A DNA stretch of 64,000 nucleotides from Cladorhizidae sp. MBARI D1340-BT2 (lineage: Eukaryota > Porifera > Demospongiae > Poecilosclerida > Cladorhizidae): NCBI GenBank assembly GCA_028752905.1, contig JAQNBH010000009.1, positions 30,114,976 through 30,178,975 on the forward strand, written 5' to 3'. The position numbers were made by a program, and so were the translations under genes. Shown here piece by piece: positions 32,579 to 45,129 of the stretch; position 1 is the first letter of the stretch, and every line of letters begins with the position of its first letter. The notes beneath the pieces were generated by a model. It ran no database searches and was not told the DNA's origin. It saw only the letters and a program-made list of their open reading frames with translations.

Positions 32579-33570
32579 ATGGACAGCTTAACCATCCTTG
32601 ACCTAACCAAGTGGTACTATCAGGTCTCCATGGGTTGTAGTTGTAGAGAGAAGACTGCCTTTATTACTCCCTATGGGAAGTATCAATTTACGACTATGCC
32701 CTTTGGTTTGGTTTCGGCCCCCTCCACCTTTCAAAGGTTAATGGACCACATCTTGTCCGGGTTGGAAACCTCTACTGTGGCATACCTAGATGACATTGTA
32801 ATTTATAGTCAGAACTGGAAAGACCATTTACAACATGTGTCAGTAGTTTTAGGCAGAATGAGAGAAGCAGGTCTCACAATAAAACAAGAGAAATGTAACT
32901 TTAGTGTGAGCCATTGTGAATATTTGGGACATTTAATGGGTGGAGGACAAATTAGACCATTGTCTTGCAAGGTTGAGGCCATCTGTACTTATACACCCCC
33001 TCAATGAGAGCCTTTTTAGGATTAGCCGGTTACTACCGAAGGTTTATACGCAACTTCTCCGAAATAGCATCTCCTTTAACAGACTTAACCAAAAAGAATC
33101 AGAATAATAAGATTGTGTGGAGTAGTTCTTGTGAAGTAGCTTTCAAAGCTATAAAAGCTAATCACCCTGTGTTATTACCCACAATCTGGGAAAGACCTTT
33201 TATCCTACAGACGGAAGCATCAGCGACGGGGCTGGGATTTGTAATATACAAATCGACCCTAAGGGTGACGAGCATCCAGTGGCGTTCAATTCCTGAAAAC
33301 TTCTACCCAGAGAACAGAGATATTCGACGATAGAACGGGATGCTCTTGCCATCGTGGCAGGAATTAAACATTTCAGGGTCTAATTGGAGGGAACTACATT
33401 TACCATTGAAACTGACCACAACCCCATGGCCCACCTAGCCAATATCAAAGACAGATATGGCTGACTCACTCGTTGGGCGCTTGACCTACAAGACTATGAT
33501 TTCACCATCTCCCACAAGTCGGGTTCCGCCAATGCCAACGCCGATGGCCTAAGTCGAGACGGGTCTCGAG
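32579..33570 (+). pseudogene. RT and RNase H of the Gmr1-like element
   Basis: RT begins at motif A-like LTILDLTKWYYQV; the fingers are lost to the internal deletion. It continues with TTMPFGLVSAPSTFQR, VAYLDDIVIYS (YLDD intact), and CEYLGHLMGGGQIRP. It carries on in another frame through AFLGLAGYYRRFIRNFSEIA and RNase H-like ILQTEASATGLGFVI (TEAS where TDAS is usual). The remainder runs frameshifted to ANADGLSRD near 33,550. The polypurine tract follows at once, so no integrase lies downstream. Confidence 0.9.
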
Positions 33571-33572
33571 CC

Positions 33573-33585
33573 GAGGAAGGGGGAA
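33573..33585 (+). promoter_or_regulatory. Polypurine tract
   Basis: GAGGAAGGGGGAA abuts the TGTCAG start of the 3' LTR. This is the plus-strand primer site expected for an LTR retroelement. Confidence 0.85.
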
Positions 33586-33912
33586 TGTCAGAGAATTCTT
33601 TCTCCCTGACTGAGTTCACAACAGCCCGGGATGAAGCCAAACCAGCATCTGTTGTTGCCAAGGAACCTAGTGGTCAAGCCATACACCAGATGTGTGGAAA
33701 CCAATGTAGCGAGTGTGAGAACAGACGAAGGACCTCACCACCAGACTTGGTCCACCTGCCTGAGGAAAGATCTACACACCCCTCACCTGATAAGACAAGA
33801 CATTGGATTGGTCGCCAAGGGTCGGTGCCATGACGACCTGATGTAATCAAACATAGTAGTTCGAACAGTATATAAGAAACAGCTAGGGAGTAGTTAGCAG
33901 ATACCTGAATAT
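33586..33912 (+). mobile_element. Truncated 3' LTR
   Basis: Matches the first half of the 5' LTR up to ATACCTGAATAT, then switches abruptly to the inverted copy of the 4.4-kb noncoding repeat. Confidence 0.9.
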
Positions 33913-34300
33913 GAAGGTGCTAGCAGATATCACGAGGCAAAGAGTTACCCTCTACAAGTTTCTCCTGGAAAAGTTGGGCATTAGTAGTAGCTAGCTGTTC
34001 TGACAGCAGTAAGGGTAGCATTACCTTTACTAGAGTTTACAGGATCCCATCCAAGGACAAAAATGTCAACTAACAAGTGTAGCATACTAATCTCAATGGA
34101 AACAAGTCAGCATTTTCTTCTCCGTAACTAGTGATCCCATATCAACATACTTATGTAAACCAGAAATTGATTAAATCATATTACCCACAGAGATCAGAAT
34201 GCTCACTTAGCTGCCATCAAGCTCAAATACAATCTCCCTGCGACATCCATCATTGTCCGTGGGACGGGATCCAGGATGAACTATTTAAAGTTAATGCTAT
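33913..34300 (-). repeat. Inverted partial copy of the 4.4/6.5-kb noncoding repeat
   Basis: The reverse complement matches 7,690-8,010 and 5,130-5,400: GCTACCCTTACTG, GCCCAAC.., TTGACATT and the block with AGTTACGGAGAAGAAAA.. are shared. It starts exactly where the 3' LTR is cut. Confidence 0.75.
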
Positions 34301-37185
34301 CCTTTCTGGTGTTAAAACCTTCACAAGTTTTACATCCCAGATGCCACTGCAAAGATCTTGCTCTATTGTGGCCCAAATCAGCAGAAGACTGTAAACAATG
34401 TATCAAAGGACACTAACTGATTTCTCAAAGTCTAAACTATTGAGAGAGTTTTCTGGTAGGCGCAAGTAGCCTAGTGTAGCTTGCTAAAACAGCAGAATGC
34501 CCATAAAGATTCCTTCGAGGACAGCGGTTGCGATCAGCGATTGCTAACAGCATTTTTCTTGTCAAATCAGACTTGTTAATAATAACCTCCCTTTCAATTG
34601 CAATCACCCTACAAATAGAAATTGCAGGTAGATGGACTGAAGTAAATATTATCTGCAGTTGCTATTAGAAAATATATAGAAATTTTATCCCTAGCCACCT
34701 TTCCTTTAGGTAGGTTTGGGTCTTTCCATTCACACCCTTTATACTTGCTTGCAAAACGGATTAAGTTATGATTTTAAAAGCCGTAAGACCATTTTAGATC
34801 AGTTCTTGTAAGTTGCTAGAGTATTAAAAGGCACCTGTACATACTCAACCCCCTAAGATAACTTATGTTGTTCTAATGTTGCTGGTACAAAGCAGCCACC
34901 ATACTAGAGCTTGGAATAACAATACCATTGAAGAGACACCTCCCACACATGTGCATGTACTTGACTGTCAAATGCTGAACGTTCTATTTTAAGTAGCATT
35001 TAGGGGGCCTAACTTCTACCACATTGGTCTATAAAAATATTTTAGTTACCTAAACTGTGGTTATTAAGCCTCTCATGTTTAGTTACCTAATGTTGTTAAG
35101 CTAAGTTATGATATCTTGCTATGAAGCACTGTTCTCAAAGTCCTTGAAACATGCACCAATTATGAGCATGTGAACAAGCTTCATGATTAGTGTAACATAT
35201 TTCCCAGAACATTGAGGCAAGAATGGTAATAGCATAACCAGGCCTATTTATAGCTGCAACTCTCTGTAACTGTCCACAGTTTCCTAATGAGTACCTTGCT
35301 GCTCCATTGCATGACATTTGCAACCTTTCCCAAGTGTTCTAGTAGCACAGACAGCTCCTCCTGCCCATTCTCTAAATTGCTCACATTTTTCCCAATGTCC
35401 CAATGATGGTATAACTGGATCGTAAAGGATATCAACATTGAGCCTGTCACAAGAATTGCATATTTTATGATAACTGATCTTCAAATGGTTTTATAGATGT
35501 GCTGAATAAAACCAATTGCAAAGAATCCTGGAGAGACCATCTATAGGTCGTTACATCATCTCAGGAGCCGCGGTACTTAATTTAATATGGCTTTGGAGTC
35601 TTATGAATTTCATTCATTTTCCACCCACACGCTTGACTACGTACTTATATTTTAGCGCCTAATCAAAACTGTTATTGTATAGAGTAGGGCCTCCTGTAGC
35701 CACTGGTGCTAACTTCAACTCTCTAGCACTTGGCCATCTGGAGATATTTACGCACCAAAATCAGGCATTCAGGTTTTTTTGGATCTTTCCACTTTTAGCT
35801 CCTGTAACATGGCTATAGTTATATCTATGAAAAATATTTTAGTATCAACATAGAGCACACAGAGAGACCTATCTTTGGAACAGAATATAAAGTCCATAAC
35901 ATGAAGTTTGCAGACTCTATGGAGCTCTAAAGTGGTAAGCACAAGTTGTTGTTTTTTATTTTAAAAAATGCACCTGTCATCCCTGACAACCCAGTTGACT
36001 CATTGCGAACTGGTGATGTTTATATTTTGTAAGAGTGATTCTATCACAGGTTAAGTATTGATTTGAGTGAGTATGTAATCCTGTGTAAGTGCCTTAGAAC
36101 TGTACATTAATTTGGAAATGCAAATTCAGCTGCGATTGTGTCAATTTTATACCTGGAACAGACTAGCTAGCCAGATGTGAGACAAAACTTTCTTCTTTCT
36201 GATGAAGACTGAAGTATTTCTGTTCAACTGTTAGGACTAAAAAACAAACAGATTTAGTTAAAAAGAGAATCCTTGAATTTGCTTGGGGTAAGTTGCTCTG
36301 TAACTAATTGATACCGACAGACAAAACTAACCTTGTGTGGCACTTTTATTTTCTTCATTTTTTCCAGCTCCTGTGTGAGTAACTAGTTCTGTGCAGTTCA
36401 AAATCTCATTATAATAATATACTAGAACTTTATTTAAATCAGCTTTTTTGTTCAGCTGAGAGTAATCGTACAAGTTTGAATAAATTTAGAAGTGTACTAT
36501 TATTATGCATAATATGATGTAATGTTACATGTTTTACCTTCTTGTATGTAACCTGATATTCATCTCCCTCCTCTTGATGTTCGGACACTCCTCACATTTG
36601 GTGTATATTTGAATCTACAATAATCATCCCCAACATCTTGCAATGTGCATAATACAACTACTTATTGTAGGTGGTAATAATACCCACAACTGTCTATATC
36701 CCAACTCTCTTAACATGGTGGATGATTCTAGGGGGGTAGAGAAATCTTTGACCCAAAAATCAACCTCATAGTTGGTTGCATCTGGAGTTATTGCAGTCCT
36801 GTCTAAATCAGGTGCAAAGTCCCCCTATATTTTAAGGACCATTTTAAGTTTAGTGTTTGGCTAGTCTTGTGAAGTGCTTGTAGACGTACTTGGTGGTGCA
36901 AATTACCACTTATTATCACCTATCAAGTTATGGTCAATATAACTAGTTCTTTTCTTGTGTACCAAATGCAAGAAACCTTCACCTTACCAAGCGTTGACTA
37001 TGCAACAATAAAATGTTATGCTCTATGATAGTCATATCTGGCGCTGTCACATAATGATAGTGGGATAATACTGCTATATCTTCAGCAAAAAAGTCAGTGC
37101 GACCATAATTTTTTTTTAATTTCTAGGCAAGTACCCTAGTCCCCAGTAATGGACGACCAGCATTAGAACTTTCAGATGAAAATTA
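34301..37185. other. Central spacer, no gene recognised
   Basis: AT-rich sequence with only short frames. A minus-strand pair of overlapping frames at 35,244-35,484 shows no recognised motif. No match to either arm was seen. Confidence 0.5.
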
Positions 37186-37189
37186 ACCC

Positions 37190-37665
37190 ACTGTTTCTCT
37201 ACATGAATAAGGCATGGTTACATTATATTAATAAGGTGTGGTCACTAGAGGGTGTTTTGCCACTCCTTTACATGTTTAAAGTCTTGGCTGCATAAGGTGA
37301 GGCCTATTGCTCTTCCATAAGGCAAGGCTGCGTGAGATAAGACCTCTTGCCCTTCTAAAAGTCATGGTGGCATGTCATGCTTGCATAAGGCATCAGTCCC
37401 AGCCCTTTCATTAATAGTTTACAAGTATGGGGTGTGGCCTCCTACCTTTCTTTAGATGCTGCCCCTCCTTACTGTATATGACATATATTTGCATGGAGTG
37501 TGGACAACTTCCATTCAATGCATGTATAATGCATGGGGTGAGCTGCCTGCCCTACCCATACATGTAGCTATAAAGCATGGTTGCATGTGGTGTCGATTCC
37601 TCACCTTCCTTCTCATATATAATGCATGGCTGCATGTGCTGTGGTCTCATGCCCGTCCTTCACAT
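37190..37665. repeat. Degenerate minisatellite around AAGGCATGGNTGCATGNGGTGTGG
   Basis: Several diverged units of roughly 55-65 bases combine TAAGGCATGG, TGCATG.GGTGTGGCC and a CTCCTGCC/CCTTTCTT block. The array resumes at 39,554-39,600 after the hAT insertion, showing that the hAT landed inside it. Confidence 0.65.
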
Positions 37666-37673
37666 GTGTAAGG

Positions 37674-39553
37674 CAGTGCCGTTGTAGCCCAAGGCAGGGC
37701 CCCTAGGCTTCGAGCTTCTTTGGGCCCCTCGAGACTGCGAATCTGGCGCCAGTTTCACAAGAGCAACTGTCGTTGGGGCTCGGTACATTTCATTGTTTAC
37801 ATCATACCAAACCATAATATTGCCACGTATTCGTAATTGTCACCCTTAGACCATTGTCACGATATCGTGACGACCACTTTAATTTGACCTGGACGGTTGT
37901 TTTATTTTACTGCAGTTAGTTACTACGATGTTCGTGGTTGTTACTATGAATGGCCTGTGGATATGATACCGAGACTCTACTAGAGATGTTATCTGATGAT
38001 ATTAGCATTGGTGATTGTATATACAGTGACTCAAATAGTTGTATATAGTGATGGTGAGAAATAGATATCAGTAAGCAATTTTGAAGAGATCAAGAATGAG
38101 AGTGCAAGTATGGATGTTGGAGCAAGTGGAAATAGGGGGAGAGATACAGTGAGAGGTCTAAGTCAGCAGATGTCAATGGGAGGTAGTGGTAATACGGGAA
38201 GAGCTGCAGGTAGAGGACAGCAGAGGAAGGGAAGAGCTGCAGGAAGAGGATAGCAGAGAAGAGGAAGATCAGATGTAAGTGGAACCAGCCATGTGGATGC
38301 TAGCCAATATATCTGGACAACTGCTTGGGAAGGTATGATATTCCTGCAATAATAATAATAACAACTAATATTATTAGCTACTACACAGACAAATGTTTTA
38401 TATCAAGCAAACTTTACATATAAACCATTATAATTTCATTTCAAATTCTAGATGACATTGCTCCACAGAGTACCCCATTCATCCTTCAACCAGGACCTCC
38501 ATCCTGCCAAATGCAGAAGATTGTTTTCCGCTATTCTTTGGATCCACCACGCTAAAGTTTACCTTTGGTAGGATCAATGCACATGCTGAGCATAGTTTGC
38601 CGAAGTGGGCCCAACATGGCTGAGAAGTACCCCAACAAGCTGAATGGCAAGGGAGACCATTACCAAGTGCGAGGAAGTCAGAGGTGTGACTGTGCTTTCT
38701 GCAATGGCAGGATGGCATCAGACACCTCTAGCCATCAGCTTCCAGACCTACCACTCAGATTCAGTTTTATACGTATACCTTCATCCTAGTCTCATGGTTA
38801 TGATTACATGACAGATGTTGCTGCAATCCTATACGTAAAATATATTAACAACTGAATGCGAGCAAGGACTATATTTAAAAAAACAGCACAGTATATTCTC
38901 AGGAAAGAAAAGGCTATTAACTAAGCTAGATAGCTATTTAACTGCTAACCAGCTATATGGGTGCGCTAGCTTGCTAGCTACTTGGGTGCTTTAGCCAGCT
39001 AGCTATATGCGTGCACTAGCTGGTTAGCTACTTGGGTCCGTTAGCTAGCTAGCTTCATGAAGCACAAGCTATTTAGCTAGCTATTTAGCTATGCTAGCTA
39101 AATTATTTACTATTCCTACACTATTTAGATACGCTAGCTAATCTATTTACTATTCCTACACTAGTTAGCTTGATCTAACAGTCATAAAAGAAACTATTAG
39201 TATAGCTGAAGTAAAGTTAGTTCCCCACCTTGGTAACAAGAGTTCTTCGCTTTACTTTTTAAAAAGTATTATCAGCTCATATACTTGAAAACCTTTTGAG
39301 ATTTGAGTGAAGTACCAGTGTAATCCTAGCACCTAGAACTCCTCTATCAAGCCTCCAGTTCTTTGGACATGAGGAGAAAGCCCACTGATAAACACACCCT
39401 ATGTCTCTGGGAATAGATGCGCGCACCAATCTCACGTTTAATTTTCGGGTACGGAAAAAAAGTTTGCGCATGGCCCCCTGTTTTTGGTGGGCCCCTGCTC
39501 TTGGTGGGCCCCTAGGCTTCAGTCTAGTCAGCCTTATGGATAATACGGCCCTG
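37674..39553 (+). mobile_element. hAT element with perfect 8-bp target duplication, carrying piggyBac DNA
   Basis: The ends are CAGTGCCGTTGTAGCC and, inwards from the right, CAGGGCCGTATTATCC, typical hAT/Tip100-like termini. They are flanked by identical GTGTAAGG at 37,666-37,673 and 39,554-39,561. Subterminal GGGCCCCTAGGCTTC occurs near both ends in the same orientation. Between about 37,822 and 39,450 the element holds sequence related to the left-arm piggyBac (17,634-19,340) in direct orientation, without the piggyBac ends. No hAT transposase is present, so it is non-autonomous. Confidence 0.92.
37990..38790 (+). pseudogene. piggyBac transposase fragment inside the hAT element
   Basis: Parallels 17,780-18,580: the ATGTTATCTGATG start, acidic exon 1 (now frameshifted), a GGTATGATA donor-like site, an AT-rich intron ending in TTCTAG, remnants of the DDE start, and the cysteine-rich tail GSQRCDCAFCNGRMAS. 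The catalytic core is missing, as in the left-arm copy. The cysteine tail is better preserved here. Confidence 0.72.
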
Positions 39554-39561
39554 GTGTAAGG

Positions 39562-41345
39562 CATGGGTGCATGGGGTGTGGCCTCCTGCCTACCTTTACA
39601 GAGTAGGGTTTGCTCTAGTCCCAGATAAATACTTCAACGGGCTATCACTTTCCATCAGGGTCAACAATTAAGTCCAGTTCAAGTATTGCATGTAACTTTG
39701 GCAGAGCTATAACTATGCAATATTTTAAATATTAAAATAGTATACACTGAAAGATTAACCATTTGAGCTCTTTATTATATAGTCCATACAATGAAGTGTA
39801 CATAATCTATGCAGCTCCAAAACTCACACCCACAAGGTGCTTCTAATATATTATTATTATTTAGAAACCTCCTCACATGAGCATAAGTTCATTTTAAAAA
39901 TTAATAAAAATGGGATTCAATCTGTAGTGTTTGTCGAGCTTATTAATCAGAGTTGTTATAACTATTCAAGACTAAGTGATGTACTGTAAAAGGAGTTTCA
40001 TATGTGTGGGAATCCACTTCACATTCCAACCTGCAGTTCCAAAAACTACATTAAAAAATTCAATCAGAAAATATACAGCACTGGCTGCATTTTCATATTT
40101 AAACCAGGACCGTTGCTTGAATGTGAGCATAGATATGGTACATACACATAAAAGCATTGTATTCAGACTGTTCTTCACCATACTATATAGTTTATATTGT
40201 ACTATTCTTCTTTGAACAGAAATGGCAATGTTATGTTCCCAGGGGGAAAAACCTGATGCTGGGTCCTGATCCTCTCTGCTAGAGAGAAACTGGCAACAAT
40301 TCTCTGTAACACCAGGCACACAGGGAGAGGGGGATGATGTTATGTGTATTTTACTTCGAATTCTTCAAATTCTTGTATGAACATGAATTGGGCAAGTTTT
40401 CCCTCACAGATGTCTTGTGCGCCTTACCCCCCCCCCTCAATTCCACTGGTTGAGTCACTGGAGGATGGATTGGAGTATCTGTAGTTGCGGTTAAGCAACT
40501 AGAGGATGGGGTGGGGGGAACAATCTAGGATGTGGTTTATAATGAGGGTGTGGTTTATCTAATGCTCAATAGAGAGGGAGTGGCTGGTGGTGAAGGTGTT
40601 GTTTGCAAATTTGAATAACGACACGTTGCAAAACAGTTAGTTGCTTCGCATTGAGTGTTTATGCTCTATAAACGGCCACACACAGCCGATAAATCAATTT
40701 ACAATAACTTATACCCCATTACTAAGGACACCTGTTAATATTTTAGGGATAATCACTGAATATTGCAAAGTGGTCTTTCTAGGAGATTATTTTAATAGTC
40801 ATCTTCTGCAAATATTTCAAACTTCAAATCCTTTCCCCCTCCCCCCAACTCCCGTGCTAAGTACATATTTTTATAAGTGGACACTACAAAATCCCACAGG
40901 CTAATCTTCTCTTCAGCTTTCTTCTCCACCACCTAGAAAAAATGCCTTACGTTGAACAGCTTCCTGTTAATCTTGCTGGAATCCCTTACACAATATCCCT
41001 TACACAACATCACTCTCTCCCGACACAATATATGAGAAGACCATTGGTTGAATGGACCTACTTGCAGGCTGCCTAAATGAATGGCTGCTAATCCTTGGGG
41101 CATAAAACATGTGAATTATCTGCATTTGGAAGAATAGGCAAAAGAGGGACCCTGAAAGATCAAGTTGTCCCTAGAGTATTGCTAGGCCAACTAACAAATG
41201 TTGAAGATGCCAATTGATGTTATCACTATGTAATACTTCATATCAAAAAGTGTTTTCAATAATGAAAGTCCACTAGCACAATAAACACTTCATGCCCTAT
41301 TGTATGTGGACTATAAATAACTTTTGTGATGAACCATATCCCTCA
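39562..41345. other. Central spacer, no gene recognised
   Basis: Apart from the tail of the degenerate minisatellite up to about 39,600 and C-rich runs near 40,430 and 40,840, nothing was identified. Confidence 0.5.
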
Positions 41346-41349
41346 CTCA

Positions 41350-41665
41350 GTAACTGCATGTATGTTCTTCACATGAGGAATAAGTAGCATACATATATTT
41401 GTCCTGCATGTGTTCATTATAAGGAGCGAACAATATGCTTTGTATACATGAACTGCATGTAGTTCATTGCATGCAGGCCTCCTTACATATACTGCATGTA
41501 TGTTCATCACATGGATCAATGAGATTCCTCCGTATAATTGTACTGAATGTATGTTCTTAAAATGGACGAATGAGTGGCTTCTGTATGCATGAACTGCTTG
41601 TATGTTAAATAACTGGAGCAATGATGGGCCTTCGTATAATAATACTGCATGTATGTTCTTTATTT
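41350..41665. repeat. Minisatellite of about 62 bp, about 5 diverged units
   Basis: Units centre on ACTGCATGTATGTTC followed by a variable AT-rich part. The array precedes the 32-bp minisatellite and has no counterpart in the left arm. Confidence 0.7.
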
Positions 41666-41685
41666 AGAGCAGTGATTTTGTGTCC

Positions 41686-42215
41686 CAGGTGGGTACACTA
41701 GTCATGTAGTACCAGGTGGCTTGGATACACTGGTCATGTAGTACCAAGTGGCTTTGATACACTAGTGATGTAGTACCAGGTGGCTTGGATACACTGGTCA
41801 TGTAGTACCAGGTGGCTTGGATACGCTTGTCATGTAGTACCAGGTGGCTTGGATACATTGGTCATGTAGTACCAGGTGGCTTGGATACACTGGTCATGTA
41901 GTACCAGGTGGCTTAGATACACTGGTCATGTAGTATTTAGTAGCTTGGATACACTGGTAATGTAGTACCTAGTGGCTTGGATACACTGGTCATGTAACCA
42001 GGTGGCTTGGATACACTGGTCATGTAGTACCAAGTGTCTTGGATACACTGGTCATGTAGTCCCAGAGAGCTTGGACACACTGGTCATGTAGTACCAGGTG
42101 GCTTGGATACAGTGGTCATGTAGTATGTACCAGGTGGCTTGGATACACTTGTCATGTAGTACCAGGTGGCTTGGATACACTGGTCATGTAGTACCAAGTG
42201 GCTTGGATACACTGG
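41686..42215. repeat. 32-bp minisatellite, inner block of the right arm
   Basis: About 16 copies of the reverse complement of the left-arm unit (CCAGGTGGCTTGGATACACT then GGTCATGTAGTA). It lies inside the solo LTR relative to the palindrome centre; the left arm has no equivalent beyond its LTR element. Confidence 0.93.
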
Positions 42216-42220
42216 TCATG

Positions 42221-42854
42221 TGTCATGAAAAACCAGCCTTCTCCCAGTACGGACACTTTAGCTGGCTGAGCAGATCCCTGGTCTTCACGCGACGCCTGAT
42301 CTTTGATTCCCAGTCTGTCCTACTGGCAATCCTCAGAACAAGCCAAACTCAGCAACTCTCAACAGAATTGCTGGATTCCCAAATATAACTACAGATAGTT
42401 ATATTATAATTATGAGATACATAAATACACCAGCCATGACAAGATAACACAACACAATATCAACCACAATAACAAAGGTTCAGTGGGTTCTTATCTAACA
42501 GTTCTTAATTGCTGGTTGCAGCAGTCTCTGGTAATATTCAGGTATCTGCTAACTACTCCCTAGCTGTTTCTTATATACTGTTCGAACTACTAGGTTTGAT
42601 GACATCAGGTCATCATGGAACCGACCCTTGGCGACCAATCCAATGCCTTGTCTTATCAGGTGAGGGGTGGGTAGTTCTTTCCTCAGGCAAGTGGACCACA
42701 TCCTTTATAGTGTCTGGTGGTGAGGTCCTCCGTCTGTTCCCACACTTGCTATCATGGTTTCCACACATCTGGTCTATGGCTTGACCACTAGCTGCTGATT
42801 TGGCTTCATCCCGGGCTGTTGTGAACTCATTCAGGGAGATAGAATTCCCTGACA
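42221..42854 (-). mobile_element. Solo LTR matching the full left-arm element
   Basis: A complete 634-bp LTR in the minus orientation, flanked by CATGA (42,216-42,220, reading minus) and CATGG on the other side: a 5-bp target duplication with one change. The left-arm element has CATGA at its 5' flank. The internal region is absent, as expected after LTR-LTR recombination. Confidence 0.92.
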
Positions 42855-42859
42855 CCATG

Positions 42860-43068
42860 TAACCAGGTGGTCATGTAGGACCAAGTGGCTTGGATACACT
42901 GGTCATGTAGTACCAGGTGGCTTGGATACACAAGTCAGGTATTACCAGATGGCTTGGATACACTGGTCATGTAGTACCAGGTGGCTTGGATACACTTGTC
43001 ATGTAGTACCAGGTGGCTTGGATACATTGGTCATGTAGTAATAGGTGACTTGGATGCTAGGGTCATGT
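42860..43068. repeat. 32-bp minisatellite, outer block of the right arm
   Basis: About six copies, against about 27 in the equivalent left-arm block, so the array length differs markedly between arms. Confidence 0.9.
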
Positions 43069-43374
43069 AGTCCTGAAGATGCTATCCTCTGCAAATCTCT
43101 CCATATCAGTAACTGCAGCTTTCTCCTAATAGAGCAGGGATAGAGACAGCCTCACTGGCTAACACTTTGCATCATGCAACCTCCAATGTAGCTGGTGTAG
43201 TTTGTTGGTAATAATGAACCAAGTTGCATCATATGTGTGGCATCATTGGGAATGGGAAAAGTGCATGTGCATATATATCCTTCAAGGTTGCCCTACATCA
43301 GGATCTGGATCAAACAAAAACAACTCCGGTATCTATCTGGTTCTGATGAAGTTTTGTCGGCATGCTACCTTCCC

Positions 43375-43635
43375 TTAGGGGTGCATACGGAGAGACTGAC
43401 ATTATAACTTCCCTTGGAATGTGTGTACAGACAGATAGACATCAACTTTCCTTTAGATGTGCATAAGGACGGATAGACGTAACAACCTCCCTTGGAGTGT
43501 GTGTACAGACAGACAGACATCTACTTCCCTTTGGTTGTGCATAAGAATGGACAGACGTTACAACTTCCCTTAAGGTATGCATAGAGACAAACTTAAGTTA
43601 GAACTTCCCTTAGATGTGCAGACTGACCGATGTCT
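43375..43635. repeat. Diverged minisatellite of about 58 bp, right arm
   Basis: Mirror of 28,085-28,355, with ACAGACAGATAGACATC and AACTTCCCTT blocks recurring about five times. Confidence 0.72.
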
Positions 43636-44585
43636 CTACTACACAGGTACAATACTCGCAGAGTTCCCAAGTCCCACCAATACTCGTGCAGTCACACAAT
43701 TCGTCGTCACTTTTCTAAGACGTTCACAATCTCACCATCAAAATTGTTGTCACTAGAGGATGTTTGAGTAAATTCAATGAAAAAATAACATAATTATGCC
43801 GAGAAGGCTCCATTTTTAATGAGGTTGCTTCAAACCTTTCTCCAACCTTCAAAGTGTCAATCTCTATTGCTACAGGGAACACGGAGGAACTTCTCTGAAT
43901 AACTAGCTTTTTTATTTCTAGAGAAGTGTGCAACTTGTGTAACCCCGACCTGCTAGCATCTGGAACAAGTCAAAAGCTGAATGCCCTTGTTAGAGATATT
44001 TTATTTAGAGAGATCCTGGTCTTGGCTTGCTGGCAAAATGTGACTTCGCTCACGCTAGATGTCTAGTGTGCAGCTAATTAGGTACAAATGACTCGTGATG
44101 ATATCTCACAAAAATGCCTTTACCCGATAATACCCCCCAATAATCACTGACTGAGGTCAAGGTAAGAGTTGTAGCAGCTACCAGTTCAAGTTTGATTTAT
44201 CACCATCCTCATAACGTCATTGCTCTGTGACCTATTATAGGATGTGCACTAATGAAGTAATGGAACACCATGCTCTATTGTTTTAGCTTGCAGATAGGTG
44301 GGTCTGTGAACTTGATCACAAGACAGTACTATTGCTATTTTGCCATCTGTTGGAGTTTCCTCCTCCCTCCAAGTCTTCTACGTCCTCACCTCTGACCTCT
44401 CAAAGCCTGAGTGCTAATAGTCCATCTCAATGGAAGCTACTGTTACACTAGCTGCAATCTTCCTTGACTCCGGGTGGATGCCACTATCATCAAGATCAAC
44501 TGTCTTCACAGATATTGAAATATTTGATATTCACTTAATGAGCTGCTCTGGCAGAATATTCCTCTGCCATTCTGCTCAGGGACAC
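43636..44585. other. Shared arm sequence between minisatellite and gypsy element
   Basis: Mirror of 27,131-28,080. The exon-like frame at 43,724-43,957 (minus) carries an indel that shifts its end. Confidence 0.5.
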
Positions 44586-44967
44586 TGTTGAGTTATAGTC
44601 CAGTCTAACCCTCAAGTGATGGTATAAATTGCTGCCACCAGAGCTATGCTTATGTAAGTAGCACCCGTATCTTGCAATCAGAGAATTTAGATTAATAATG
44701 AAGACACAAGGTTGCAATTACAGGACAAGGCAAAGCTCCTGAACCTCGGTCAGTCAGGGTTCTTATATCCTGACTTACCAGGAAACAGGATGTCACACAT
44801 TCTTACATACACACTCAGCAAAGTTCCATATACTATAACTATGTACGCACACATTAGGCTATATAATATCTAAGTCTGTTTGGTGTGACATAACTTGTCC
44901 CTCAGTACTCTATGTGTTAATGCCTAAAGGTCATCCATGGTCCATGTTGATGAGTCTGCCCTCAACA
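44586..44967 (-). mobile_element. 3' LTR of the right-arm gypsy element
   Basis: Starts TGTTGAGGGCAG after the purine tract CAGGAGAGGGAGA (44,968-44,980, minus) and ends with CAACA. Confidence 0.9.
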
Positions 44968-45129
44968 TCTCCCTCTCCTGAGATGAAACACCTCCTCCCC
45001 CAGCTGAAGGTCCTCCATTGGAGTGTGGATGTGATCTCATGTTTGAGACTTTAATAGGAGCCGGAATCAGCGGTGTTTCCCTAGCTCCCTCAGTCACTCT
45101 CACCAGCGCTTTATCTTCAGGCCAGCATT

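Larger units (their letters stand above)
29531..33912 (+). mobile_element. Near-complete Gmr1-like Ty3/gypsy LTR retrotransposon
   Basis: The 5' LTR (634 bp), primer-binding site, gag, protease, integrase, RT, RNase H, polypurine tract and a 3' LTR cut short after about 327 bp are all present in that order. The upstream flank is CATGA, matching the target duplication seen at the solo LTR in the right arm. The 3' end breaks off at 33,912, where a copy of the 4.4-kb noncoding repeat begins, marking the inner edge of the left arm. Confidence 0.92.
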
